Positions 34,773 through 48,300 of a stretch of 64,000 nucleotides of DNA are shown here, piece by piece. Numbering within the stretch: the first letter of the stretch is position 1; each line of letters opens with the position of its first letter. Source of the DNA: Rhynchospora pubera. Lineage: Eukaryota > Streptophyta > Magnoliopsida > Poales > Cyperaceae. The position numbers and the translations under genes were made by a program. The notes below the pieces were generated by a model. It ran no database searches. It saw only the letters and a program-made list of their open reading frames with translations, and was not told the origin of the DNA. The DNA lies in assembly GCA_028095005.1 (NCBI GenBank), contig CM051460.1, forward strand, positions 14,927,501 to 14,991,500, given 5' to 3'.

Positions 34773-37071
34773 CTAAGAACCAAAAACCTCTTCGTTGCAA
34801 ACCGGGCATACCTGACTCATATAATTAAGTATATCAGTATATAATGATTAATTAGAATGATTGCATGAAAATCAGATCCGGTTGAAAAATATCATTAAAA
34901 AAAAAAAACCTAAAGAAGCTACCTTGTTGAGCTGTAGCCATTGGGTAATACAGTCAGCATGGTAACGATGCTGACATGGCAAGGTAATCAAATTTTGTCC
35001 ATTCTTGTAATATGTTTTGCATACTACACATCTACATATATAAAAGTAAATAATTAATTTTGCACTAATATGTTTTGCATACTACACATCTACATATATA
35101 AAAGTAAATAATTAATTTTGCACAAATTAATATGAATGAGCATAAGAAAAAGACTTCTGATAATATCTTGTTCTGACTTGTTCAACAGAGAGTATTGATA
35201 ACCTAGTAATAGCAACCGCCAAAAATAATTAAGGATCCAAAAACGACAATCATGAACAATGCTTTCAATTTGATTGGTAATAGTCGTTTTCTCATTTAAT
35301 TTGTTGATTAAAATAAAAAATATCAAAGGATGTGTTACTAAGGACAGTGATGATTGATACAAATACCTCCCTATATAGCAGCGCTAGGTGCAGAACTCAT
35401 GTAAAGAAAGATTTATCATATATATATTAGGAGCTGGGTAGTTGTTTTTGATGTATACTTTTGCATATTTCAAGTCAAAATATTTTCTTTTCTTCTAAAT
35501 GGAATAAATTGTTGCACCGACAAAGTGGAATGTGCAGTTATGCGAGAGCTAAGACATCTGTTTAACTCATTAATTATAGTACTAACGAATGGAATTACAG
35601 TAGTGGAAAATAATAAAAAGAAATAATTTGTAATGTACGTACGAGGAGGGAAAAAAAATCGAAACTTACTCCTCAGTTGATTTTCTAGAGAAGAAACCAG
35701 TTCTGTATTTTGAGGTCGGTAAATAGGAGATGAGCTCATCAGACAATCCTTTATTTTCAGTACCAATTTGTTCCCCAAGGGCTTGCAGTTCCTACAAATC
35801 AAGAGAAGAACATAAAGCTCGAACTCATAATTAAAGAATGTGAATATTTGTATAATGCGCTGTGCTGAATTGAACTAGCCACCTCATATGTCATGTTGTC
35901 TGGATTGATATTATCCTGCAAAAGGACCTTAATTCAAAAAACTATTTATAAGCCCAGTGCAAGAAAAATCTGAATACTTATAAATATGAACTGACTGGTA
36001 CAGACCCATGTATCAATCTATATAGTGTTCTACGGCAGAATTTGCATTATAGAGGCTCAACTCTGAAGCCTTTACCAGTAGCAGTTTAGACCGACCAGTA
36101 TGTACCAACTAGTCAGGCAACTAATTAATTATGCACAGCCATATAGGATAGTAAATACTTTTTTAACTCATGTAATCCAATATAATCAATTACAATAGGA
36201 TTAAAATGTTGTGCTTGAAAATGTGAAGCATCTCATACCTCTCGTTGAACATTTTCAGAGTTTAATCCAACACCTGACAGCGGTTCTTCTAGCGGAACCG
36301 GTACTGATACCGGGTTTGGTTCGATAAACTGAGATGGTGGTTCCATGGAAATTATGTCTGAAAAACCAATCAGAACTCATTAATGCTAATTCTCAACTCC
36401 AATTGGACAGAATTATGTAGACAACAGATATAAACCTTGAGGAAACAAATTTTGTACCATGAAATTCATTTTCAGGAGTACCAATAAGTATGTTTTCATA
36501 TGCCTGGAGCTGTCTGGCCAAATGTTCATCAGAAGTTATATGCACCTCATGAAGCTTTTCTTGTGAAGATATGACGGCTACTTCACTGCTAGCAGCTTCC
36601 CCTCCAAATTCCTCAGATATCCCCATTTTCTGCAACTGTTCTTGGAACGATATTAAATCAACATACAATAGCTCTGATGCTATTTTAGTAATGGTTTACC
36701 AAAAGTAGGGGTAAAAATTTACAACAGAAATTTTTTTTAGGGTTATACTTAACAACAGAATTACATTTACATAATTGAATAAGGAAACTATAATGGACGA
36801 ACATTCACCTTGTGTGCACGCTAGTGTGCGTGTTCTATGATGCGTGTGCGTGTTCTCTGTGTGTATATTTGTTTGTTTCTCTGTGTGAGTGTGTGTGTGA
36901 GGTGTGAGTGTTATAAAATATGAGTGTGGTAAAAAGGGAAGGAAGTTGGTAGCACAAGTCCAAATCCAGCAGACAGAGACGGGTACATGGCAACTGCCAT
37001 ATTCTTGTTTCAACTGCAGGCGCATTTGCATAATTAGTGTTTGCTTTATCATTCTCCATTCCAAGTATCAC
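34773..37071 (-). CDS. BIG BROTHER-like RING-H2 E3 ubiquitin ligase (about 7 exons)
   Basis: In Arabidopsis, BIG BROTHER limits organ growth by ubiquitinating regulators. Supported exons (minus): about 36668-36458, 36357-36239, 35915-35883, 35791-35670, 35031-34923, 34811-34773. Conserved blocks in order: SDEHLARQLQAYEN, then NPDNMTYEELQALGEQIGTE, GLSDELISYLPTSKY, and the RING-H2 finger CVVCKTYY, LPCQHRYHADC, VCPVCNEEVFGS-stop, with all eight metal ligands of a C3H2C3 ring. Splice phases agree between all listed exons. The first exon, beginning at 37059 or 37071 (MENDKANTNYANAP), and its donor are my guess. The long inverted repeat begins immediately upstream of this start. A 58-bp tandem duplication repeats the acceptor of the RING exon. 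Confidence 0.85.
35008..35123. repeat. Perfect 58-bp tandem duplication across a splice acceptor
   Basis: 35008-35065 and 35066-35123 are identical. Each contains, on the minus strand, the acceptor TATATGTAG and the first bases of the RING exon, so the gene has two equal candidate acceptors 58 bases apart. Use of the upstream one would shift the frame. Confidence 0.93.
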
Positions 37072-38572
37072 TGGCGAGTTCGATTAGTTTGATTAGTTTG
37101 ATCATTGACAGCCTTGTGACTTCGCAACAAAAAGAAAAAAAATAATAATGCTGAATTCTTACTACAAGCAAATATTAATTTAAAAAATGATAGTCCTTTC
37201 TGTAAATATGAAATAATTTAAAAAGTATATTGAGACCACACATATCGCAATTATTAAAAGAAGTCTTCTATATGGAAGGTTTCAGATTTAAATCTAAGCA
37301 ACTATAGGAGTTTATGATAAGAAAAACATAATTTTATTCTTACTTAAAAAAACAATCAACAATATCTTCCATAATAACAACATATGGTCTAGTAGGCTAA
37401 CTTCCAAGAAGTAAAGCTTCAAGCTCCACATACGTTTAATTTCAAATAATTAGATGGTTATGGCCTCCATCTTTGTTCAAGAAAAATATATATATACATC
37501 TTTTGATATGGTAATTATAAAACTTTCTAGAATTGCAAATATGGAAGATGAAAAGAACAAATCATCTGTAAAATAGGATAATCAACATAATCACCAGTGC
37601 AACCTTCCTTTTTGTCCAAATTGGACGGTCAAGATTGAGAGGAACGCCTCCCAATTATACTGAAAAAAAGGAAGACACTGGAGAGGAAAGAATGAATCTT
37701 CTTAATTGGATGGTTGTTATAAGAAATGGGCCTTTCTTGTCAATTTGAGTCAAAATTGGGTAATACAAATTGAAAACTTGCCGAACCTTTATGCACCTTT
37801 CAATCTTTTCGTACACAAAGCTACGGTTTATGCAAGTAAGAAAGTTTCGTTCATTGGACCCTCAAAAAAAGAAAGTTTCGTTCATTGGACAGTTTTGGTT
37901 GAACAAAATTTGAACTCTCAGAGATAATCCTGAGCTTATCTACCTTGCTAAAACTTAATGGCAGCATACATTAATTAGTCAATATGAAAAGAAACTAGAA
38001 TTTTCGTTGTCTTTAATTTCTATTTCATTCCAATAGCACTTCATATTTTAACACAGGACATTAGGACAAACAACCAATGCATTAGAGGAGAGAAACGATG
38101 TATATCCAATTTGCATCGGTAAGTTCTCCTTTTTAGCGGACCTTGTTCACATATTTCAAACAAAAAGACAGGAGTTTTGTGTTGATTTCATAAAAAATTG
38201 TAATACCTTGTTGTAGGGTTTTTGTTGCAACTTTTTCATTCTAGATTCATTATTGATCAGTAGTTCATGTATAAAAAATAATAATTTTGTACATAATTTG
38301 CACAAAGATAAATTTATACATGGTTCATACCTAACAAAGTTTAATCATATTTAAACTTAAGACAGTCCCGTGAATGAACAGTAGAATCTCAAGAGTCGTT
38401 GATCTTTCTATTTAGCCAAATATTGCGCGGGTCAATTTCACAAATTTAGTGTGTGTAGTATTAAACGCTACAAACAATTTTGCATTCCTAGTTTCCTACT
38501 TTCACGAGGGAAGCATAGCATTTTGGGCCTTTGGCATTTTATGTTGGTTCGTATCGTATGAAGCAGAATATA
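37066..38572. repeat. Left arm of a long inverted repeat flanking the ABCG gene
   Basis: Matches the reverse complement of 52281-53952 plus 59572-59811 along its whole length. Anchor pairs include GTATCACTGGCGAGTTCGAT (37063), GGTTGTTATAAGAAATGGGC (37708) with GCCCATTTCTTATAACAACC (53465), and AGAGTCGTTGATCTTTCTAT (38392). Left-arm-only differences include a 29-31-bp local duplication (AAGAAAGTTTCGTTCATTGG twice, 37840-37890). In position this arm is the upstream region of the BIG BROTHER-like gene. Confidence 0.9.
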
Positions 38573-39316
38573 ATTTATTAGTATTCTAAAGAAGTATCTG
38601 AAATCGTAACGATTCAACTCTTGTGTTCATCCCCAAATTAGCCTAACTGAAATGCCAGATGTGTAGTGGGAATGTTGTTCATATATATATAAACTCAGTG
38701 CATCTCATAATTAGTACAAAAAGTATATTTCAGCAGTCTATTGCCCCCCATCTCGATAAATGAGAGATGGCACTTAAGCATTTTGCTTGAAGTTTGAATG
38801 TTTGATTGTTCGTGTAATTTGATTTATTCCATGTTTACAAAAAATATATATTTCTTCAACTTGTTGTAATGTAGGGTTTTCCTTGCACGTTTTTTGTGAG
38901 CCCAGACAGTTACGGATTTTTAATTCACCCGCAACTGTCTATTTACCATATGAATTTGCCTCCAAGAGCAAGCTATTCCCAAAAGCATATTACCCATATG
39001 AATTTGCTTACCAGAGCAAGCTACAAAAGACAATAAGGAGCATCCAAAATATTTAAAAGGATCGAACGGCACCTTAAATAGTTGTATGGAAAATCAGTTT
39101 TTGGTCTGCATAACTCGACTCAAAATGTTCGTTGTGAATATACAAAATTTAGAATAGAATGAATGTCTTAGGAAATCATATTTACTTACACATAAAATTG
39201 TCATTTAAATAAATTATACTTACATATTCCACATTTTCATTTTGCAGTGATTCTAAAGTAGTATGAGAGGGGAAAAAATGTACACCCGTATACTATACTC
39301 GGCCAGTTTCGAGACG
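38573..39316. other. Spacer between the inverted-repeat arm and the ABCG 3' end
   Basis: AT-rich. CCATATGAATTTGC occurs twice (38946 and 38996), a local duplication. Probably contains the ABCG 3' untranslated region. No gene seen. Confidence 0.5.
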
Positions 39317-42300
39317 TCATCTCCTTTGGAAATTGAGATGTTTGATACAAAGACAGAAAATGAATCCAAAGAGTATAATTGCTATGATATGAAGGGAAAC
39401 GACTAGATTGAAGTAGTCACCTTGTAAACCTAGATAGACCTTAATGAACTCCTTCACTGGTCTGTCGGGGCCTGGAGGCACTTTTATCAGTTCTGTTCTA
39501 TCACTTAATTGAGAAAGCATGAGGCCGTATACTGTCCATGAACCAGGATCAGCCCAATATAGCCACCTCCACCAAATTGGTATCATCTGTATAAGCAAAT
39601 TAGGTCAGTAATCTAATTCAGGAATGACTTATTAAATAAATTCTGATATATTCTCTGTAAAACTCCATCTTGTTGGGTTTCTATTCTAGCCTACCCCAAC
39701 TTGTTTGGGACAAAAGGCATAGTTGTTTTTCTTGTATATCCTCTGTAAAACTCATATTTCAGTAAATCAATCTTCTCAATCCATTTACTACCAATTGAAC
39801 ATAATTCTAAACCATAAAAACATAAACCTAAATTATAAAGGACCAACAACTAAGCTCAACTTTTAGAATACAGAGTTTGCTTCCCAACAGCTTGTACATT
39901 CACAAACATAAAACCTTGAAAATGAGAAAGTCTAGAAAGTACATCAGTTGGTGATTTTGGAAAAAATTTAGCAAGGACATCTTTTTGGACAGAGACATCA
40001 TAGCCTCTTCAGGTGTTTGAAAGTAACCAATGTGATTTTCATTTTATTGTAAAAGTGCTCTAAATTTTACCTTTCTGGGGATGATAAAACCAGAGAAGAT
40101 GTTCCACAACATGAAAACAAGAAAAGATAGACCTCCTGCTATTTCTACGTTTGGAGTCAAAGCAACACACATCATCCCATAAAGTGTATAGTACATGAAA
40201 CTCAGTGTCATGAAAAGTATGAACCAAAGAAATTTTGCCACAGTGAATTGAAATCCGACCATCGGATATATTATTAGAGAGAAAATAAGCACCATGACTA
40301 TCATGTACGGTAATTCTATCAGCATCTGTCCAAGAAAGAAAATAAACAAAGGAATAGTTTATTATACTTCTTAAGATGTTCCAAAATGAGATGGATATAT
40401 CTATAGATGCATATATATTTTTTTTAACATTGCTCAACTTCATTGAAAAATTTACCTGAGCAATAGCATATGGCAAGGAAGAGTACATGCCAGCTGATCT
40501 CTCTCTATAAAAAACAGCTCTCTCCATTGCAACCACTGGTTGCAAGATGGAAGCATTTACAAAGCCCAGAAACAATGCTGAACCATATGCAACTCCTAGT
40601 ATGTTAAACACATCTTGCTCGCTTGTTCTGTTTAACGGATTTATTAAAACATATTAGGTATTAGTAAGACACAATTTAGGATAACTATATACTAGCCTGA
40701 TTTGGTACTACCATATTTTAGCAAAATGGGGTTGAACAAAGGCTCAATTGCACAACTAAGAGTAAAACGTAATGGTAAATTAGCTGAGGACCAGTGTGGA
40801 ATAGTATTTAACTGAGGATCCATCAAAAGTTAACAGAAAAGTCAAAGAAGTTACATATACCCTACCAATTGGGCATCTATCATTTAATATTGGCCTTGCT
40901 TTAGCTTAATCAGTTTTGATGAAGTATACATAAATGAAGGAGAATGAATGATTTTCGGTCAAATAGGCGTTTATATTGTCATATTAAGGATTAGCTGGGA
41001 CAAGTTAAAATTTGAACTCACATGGAGCCAATTTGCCAGAATACAGTGCCAAGCAGAATATGTTGTCATATTAAGGATTAGTTGGGTTTCTTTCTAGCCT
41101 ACCCCAACTTGCTTGGGACAAAAGGCTTAGTTGTTGTTGTATTAAGGATTAGTTGGGATAAGTTAAAACTTGAACTCACATGGTGGAGCCAATTTGCCAG
41201 AATACAGTGCCAAGCAGAAGTGACATAGCAAAAGCGTTGACAAAACGTACAACATTATGATCTGGATTCTTCCAATATGTACAATGTTGCTTCCATAGAC
41301 ATGCGAGGCACTGAGATCTGAAACCCTGCCAATATCCCTTTGGAAAATGGAGATCTTCATAACCTGGTTTTGGCCGGTCCAATTCTTCAATTAAAGCCAT
41401 GTTATCCCTGTGGAAAGATTCGAACTTATCTTGGTACAGGAGAGTCTTTTTAGGTTAAAAGGATTTAAAATGGAAATTATATAATTCATAAAAGCAATCA
41501 AATAAAGAGTGATACTTGTTGAGGGAGGAACTTCGGAAGATCTCAGCATAGTCAACACCAATCATGTATTCCATTGTTTGCGACGAAACATTGAGCATCC
41601 AAGCTGCCGGGTTTTGCCCTTCTTTTATTTTTGGGACTCCTGGTATAGACTACATGCCAATTTAAAGATTATACTTGACATAAATTGTCAACTTCTAGTT
41701 TAGAAAAAAAAAAAAACTTCAATTAAAAAATTTAAAATTATCTAGCCAAACATGTTACCTCGAAGTATTGTATCATGTTGCTTGAAAGTGGACCCAGAGA
41801 GCCATTGTAGATGAGCTGACCTCCCCTTTTCATTAGTAGCAGCTGTATAAAGGTTAAATTACAAATTTAGTTTTGTTGCAAAATAGCCTTTTGAGCCAAC
41901 TTTATTTCTAGCTGGTAGGATACTTGCAGGACAACCCTCATGTTGTATACCAGGACCAACTTTGAACACTCTAGTGAAGTTGTGAAAAGCCAATTAGGGA
42001 AACATAGATCCTTCAGAAAACTTTCTTACCTCATCAAAAGCTTCAAAAATTTCAATGCTAGGCTGATGAATGGTACTAACAACAGTTCGGCCTGTGTCAA
42101 CTGTCTTTCTTATGGCTCGCATGACAATGGCTGCAGCACGTGCATCAAGGCCAGATGTTGGCTCATCCATGAATATAATTGAAGGGCTAGATATCAATTC
42201 GACTGCTATAGTTAGCCTTTTCCTCTGTTCGGCTGAGAGGCCATTTTGTCCTGGTATGCCGACCATTGCATTTCTTAGGTCTGTCAACTCTACTAACGCC

Positions 42301-45300
42301 ATCACTTCTTCTATAATCATCTGTGAGGGAGAGGGAGAGGGAGAGAGATTACCAGTAGTCACATAGAGTTAAGTTCATTTGAGAAGAACAAATTATTTAT
42401 TCTTTTGACCTAGCTTATGTCTGCCTGGGTCAAAAAGAACTCGTTACTAAGAGGAAGAGATCAGTATTACTGATTTATGGTGGTTGCCGTTTACAAACAC
42501 TCAAAAAAAAGGGTATCCGTAGCTGTGCGAGAAATGTTTGCTGTTGTTTGAAACAGCTAAAAATATTTTCAGGAAAAAAAAAAGCATATCCAAATGGCAC
42601 ATCCCAGTTAAAATGTAGATAATGGTCCATGAAGTAAATTATATCATGAAGAAGGTGCTATGATGCATTTGAATGTATATTATAAAGTATAGTGGATCAA
42701 AAAGGTGCTACAATTCATAATAAGCTGGTATCCTATTTCAAATCAATATGGTAGTTTTATTAAGAAAAACTAAACAAAACTTTATAAATCAGAAAATGGT
42801 AAATTGAACTCGAATGGTTAATTGGCAACATTATAATCTTTCCAGTTTCAGTGATCTAACAGTGCTACAAAAATAATTCCCATATTGTAAGTCTTACATC
42901 TCTTTCATAAGGTTTGACACTGGAAGGGAGCCGAAGCCATGCAGAATACTGCAAACTCTCATGGACGGTTACAAACGGGGAATGGATATCTGTTTGCTCA
43001 CAATAACCTGAAACCCGTGAGAAAGTCTCTTGCTTCTTTGGGAAGCCTTCAATGCAGATGGTGCCTTCAATATAACCTCCAGTTTTCCTTCCAGCCAAAA
43101 CATCTAAAAGTGTGGTTTTACCAGCACCAGTAATTCCCATCAGTGCTGTTAATACACCTGGCCGAAAGGCACCACTTACATCTTGCAAGAGTTGAAGTCT
43201 TTTCTCAGTCACTCCATATTTTTGCATTTCCTATAAAAAAAATTTTAAATGCAAATCTTGGCTGGCATTGGTAAGTTACAGTAATTAAAATCTTTACCTT
43301 AGGCATGTCAACATAATAACTTATATGCTTGAACACCAGTGTTAAGGGTTGACATGGAAAAACAACTTGCTGATGCTGAGCCAGCCCACTCTGCATCTTA
43401 CAAGAAGCAAGTTCTATCTGCTGCATTTCGTTCTTTGCTTTAAAAACAGGTTTCTTGTTTGGGGCTGCAAACAACAAATTGTTAAGATTAAACTTCGAAA
43501 TTAGAGTAGATCAAAATTAAATGAAGGCCTCACCTTGGTTTACTTTTGTGGCATTATACATTTCATTAATACAACAATAATTGAATGAACAAACTAAGCA
43601 TGCCAGAATAATCATTTGTTAAGTAATTATCTACAAGGGGGAAAATAAGAAGAAAGATGCATACGATTGAGAATTTCCAATGCAAAGACGCTGAGAATAT
43701 TGAATAAAAGAGCGAAACCAAACAGGATAGCAACGGAAATCCAAAACCAGTGCCATTCTGTAAACAAGCCTCTAAATTCAAGCACAGCCTTGCCTACTGT
43801 GTCGGATTTGATGCCTCCATAATGGAATTCCTGCCAGAACAAATAATGTTTTTTGTATTATTTTTTTTGTACATACTAGTGTTCTTAGGAAATGTTTTGG
43901 CCAGAATGAACAATTGTCAAATTGTCACTTGTCAGTAATTCAGTTAGTGCTTATATGTTTGGTTTGCGTTTGAATAAGGAATAAGCTCTATCCGTAGCCA
44001 AACAACACATGAATAAGGAATTTAGGCTTATCCAGGTGCTTATTCATATTCTAGGTTTAACCTAGAATATGAATAAGGAATATGAATAAGCCCAAATTCC
44101 TTATTCCTTATTCTTATTCCTTATTCACTCCACATCCAAACACGCTAAGCCGCTGAGCATATTTTTTGGGCAATAATACTGACATATCCTTCTGTAACTG
44201 AGCATCTTTCATGATGGGACCAAGTTTTCATAATCTTTTACATAATCACTCTGAACCCTCTAATGTAAAAAATCATTGTAGAATTTATAATTAAGCTAGC
44301 TTACTGTAGACCATCTCTTGTCAAGGAGTTCATTAAGTGCAATCGCATTCAGTGAGTACGTAAATGGAGATATCCAGTAAGCCCATTGCAGCCATGGTTG
44401 CAAGTTGTCTAAATGAATAAAAGGACATTATAGAAGGTACCAAAATCTTTTATCAATTTTATATTGAAAAGTAAAAAAGCCTGCTTATTCTGTAGGAAAC
44501 CTGAAAATTAGTTGACTGTTAGCCTTCATTACAGTAATAATTTGATTATTAAGTGAAGCATCACTTTGAACAAACAGCCCTTCCAGATAACTTACTTTCA
44601 ATTTTAGAATATGAGCACATTTAAGGTTCTCAGGCAAGTTGTTTGTAATGCATGCTGCCAAAGGTATGTGGCTGTGAACATTAGATTTTAATACCTTTTG
44701 CAATTAAGAAACCTCCAAGTACAACAATTGTTGTAAGAACAGATGTGCCCATTACATTGGCCACAACTTGGGTTCTTCCTATTGTGGCAATGAGCCGGTA
44801 CAGACTCATCGACATTTGATGCATTGCAACAAGAATCAAGAAGTGACGAAGAAACCTAAAGCAATAAGAGCATGTTATTCACAACAAATAATATGCTTAT
44901 ATATGATTTTTAACAAGCTTTCATACAAATGATTGATACGATTATGCATTGCAATGGCATCAACTGGAGCGAAAAGAATTTACCTAGCAGGTGAAGGTGC
45001 AAAACCGATACCATAATAGGTCAACCCAGTCCATATACCCGTCTCAAGGAGCGAAATTGGTATGCTCAATATAAAGATCGCAGAAAGAACAGCCCAACCA
45101 GGTAACTTCAACAACTCCCTTTGCTTGTAGAAAATTGGTAGCCGCTTAATTGTCATGGCTAATTCAGTCAGTCCATTAAAATTTACAATCAAAATACCTA
45201 TAAACAGAGCCCCAAGGTACAAGTTTCCATCCATCACAGTTTGGTGGCTCATCCTTGTGCGCAGAAACAGTGTTGTTATCACAAATGCAACAAATGAAAT

Positions 45301-48300
45301 TTGTATTGTTTTGAAAATATGCAAGGGTGAGTTTCGCTTTAGGAGTAGTACTTCTCTAGCAAGACATGCCTTGAAGATCTCCCAATGTGAGATTTGCTGA
45401 GGTTTTATTGATTTGTTAGAAGGATCAGTGGTCTTTTTGTTGTTGCCACAGTTTTGGAGATTATTGCGTGCCATTAGGACAACATGGTAAGATTGGAAAG
45501 ACTCGGCCAATTTCTCAACTGAATGATAGTGGTATTCACTGGGGTTCCTGGCCCAATATTGCTCTTGATCCATTCTTGAAGTAACCTATTAATATTTAAG
45601 AAGAGCGGGTGCTCAAATTCAAGACTGCAATATCCAAGTGTCATTAAGGATTTCGGTAACGGGGACCAAAATTGTACAAGTTCTGGCTGTAAATACAAGT
45701 TGAAGAATATCTTCAGACAAGCAGGCAGTATACTTTTAAATAAATTTTTTATTTGGTAATATACCTCTTGAAGAAAATCAGCTACATTTTTCCTTCTTGG
45801 ACATTTAAAACCCATGGATTCAAAAAATTCAGTGGCATTTTCACGAGGACCTTGATATACAATCCGCCCCTCGCATAGTAGTATTATATCATCAAACAAT
45901 TCAAATGTCTCAGGAGGTGGTTGAAGCAAGGAGATCACCATAGTTAGATCCATTAAATGAACAATTTGTTGCAGACATTTTATAATTCCAAAAGTCGTTT
46001 CACTGTCTAGGCCAGTAGAAATGTCATCCATAAAGAAGCACCTAGCCAGACCAACAAGCATCTCACCTACAATTCAAATGGAAGCAAAAAAAGAAAAGGA
46101 AGTCCACATTATACACAATGCAAGTTAAAGAAATCACCTCTATTTTTTAACTAAAAAAAAACTATATATAGTATGGTTAAGTACCAATTGTAACTCTTTT
46201 CTTTTGACCTCCTGAAATTCCTCTTCTCAGTTCATCCCCTACTATTATATCAGCACACTCACTTAATCCAAGCATCTGCAATTGAAAATCTTCTTAGAGA
46301 AGTTTAAAGCAAGATACTGTAATATGCAAAAAACAAAACAAGACGTACCTTGATGATATAATTTGTTGTAAGGTTGCTTCCATCTCCACATGTGGTGGCC
46401 TAGAGATCATAAAATTTTAAAAAGTATCAAGCATAATGTGAAGCATTAGAAATTTGAATAAAACAACTTTAAAAAAGTTTAATACCTTCACAAAAGCATC
46501 AAATTCTAAGTCCATTTTGTTGATCACAGCCTTTTTCCTTCGAACTCTTTCTCCCAACATTTCTATAATTATTTTAATCATGTTATGTTCATGAAGACAA
46601 CAACAATGATAAAGCAATTGCATAATATAAGTCACTTCTATTTTTGCTTTATGAAAAAGTATGAAAATTGAAACACGATACTTAAGTCATAGTGAAATAT
46701 GAAAACTCAATAATTAACTTGAATATTGAAAAAAAAAAAAACAAATAGATTGCCAGTACTGCATTAAAAATCTGCCCAAAGATTGCAAATAAATACTAAT
46801 TGGACCGGCCTGGACCAACAAGATATGCAAGGTAGGTCAAAACGTGGGTACTGTGCCAAACAAAAGCAAACATATTGAAAAAACCTGTATGAGAAACAAA
46901 ATAGTATGCCAAGTTAAGAAAAGTTGATTTTGAAACGTTAGGCTGAAGTTGCCAACATTTTCGACAGCTAATATAAAAAAAAACTTTAAAAAATTCCCAT
47001 TTTATAGTACTCCATAAGGACTTTGGAAAAGGATGCAGTAATTACACAAATTATCCTGGTTAAAGCTCCTGAGCACGGCCAGAAATTATTCGAATTGGAG
47101 ATGGCCTATCATACCATGGTTTCTTTGAGGGATGGGGGAGGGGATACAAATAGAGAATTATCACAATTTTTGGAAGGCAAGGGTTTCTTTAAAAATTAAG
47201 AATCATTATATTTATGGAGCTTTCTTGGCAAAGAGAATCCTGACAATGGATCAGGGACCGCAATTACAATTTATGCAATGAGGATGAGAATGGGCACCAC
47301 CTCTTCCTCAAATGCAGAAAAGTGATGGTGATTTGCACTTTAATATAATTTTGAACAAGAATGGAGGGGTGGAGTTAAATAATGACAGCATGGACAGACT
47401 GTACAGGTGGCAACACATAAGTGGTGCTATCCAGGTGTAGTAGCTCATGAAGACTGAAAATTTTGGAAACTCTATGGAGTAAGACTGAAATAACAGAATT
47501 GCTCTGGATAAAGTTACGGTTTTGAGTTTTTGCAGGAGCCCTGATATTTTGGCCTTCAATGGATAAAATGTAGTATGAATTTGAGAACCAGCTCTTGGTC
47601 TAGTGGCAAAGAGCAATGCATCTCAAGTGAGAGGTCGCAGGTTCGAAATCAGGCTGGAGGGTCTTTTATAAACATTTAATTAATTTAAAAATAAGTTGGG
47701 AGGCTTGACCCCCAATTTATTTTCAAAAAAAAAAATGTAGTATGAATTTGTATTGCCATGGACTGAAAACTAAAGGTTATGACTGATTGGGATATCAGGG
47801 TTTGCCTTCGAAATTTTGTTTGTTATATAGCAGTCCTGGTACCAGGTCAGGATTACTAGGATTTATTGAGTAACTAGGATTGTATGATGAAATGTTTTCC
47901 AAACTAGTAGAAGAACTAGTGAAATAAGTACCTCAAAAAGAAACAAATAAACAAAGAAAATGAACTTACCAAATGCATGATTTGTTTCCAACAAATGAGA
48001 AGAGAAATTAAGAGTCTCTCTAACAGTCATCTCAGGATGATGCAAATCATATTGACTGACATAAGCTTTCATGTATTGAGGAGTTGATGAATTGAGCTCT
48101 TCCCCATTGTACATGATCTTTCCTTTTGACTAATAGCCATTACAGAAAAGAAATATTCAACCATCAACTTAAAACTGAAATCCTTCATCAATAACAATTA
48201 ATAAACAAAAACATGTTTATTACATACATTGAGAGTAGAACAGAGCTTTCCTGACAATGCTCGGAGGAATGTTGACTTCCCTGACCCTGGAGGTCCAAGC

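Noticed and set aside
41994..42029. Extension of ABCG exon 16 through VRKFSEGSMFP
   Set aside because: This is read-through into the intron after the donor GAG|GTAAG; the next exon (LLLMKRGGQLIYNG) continues the family sequence in phase.
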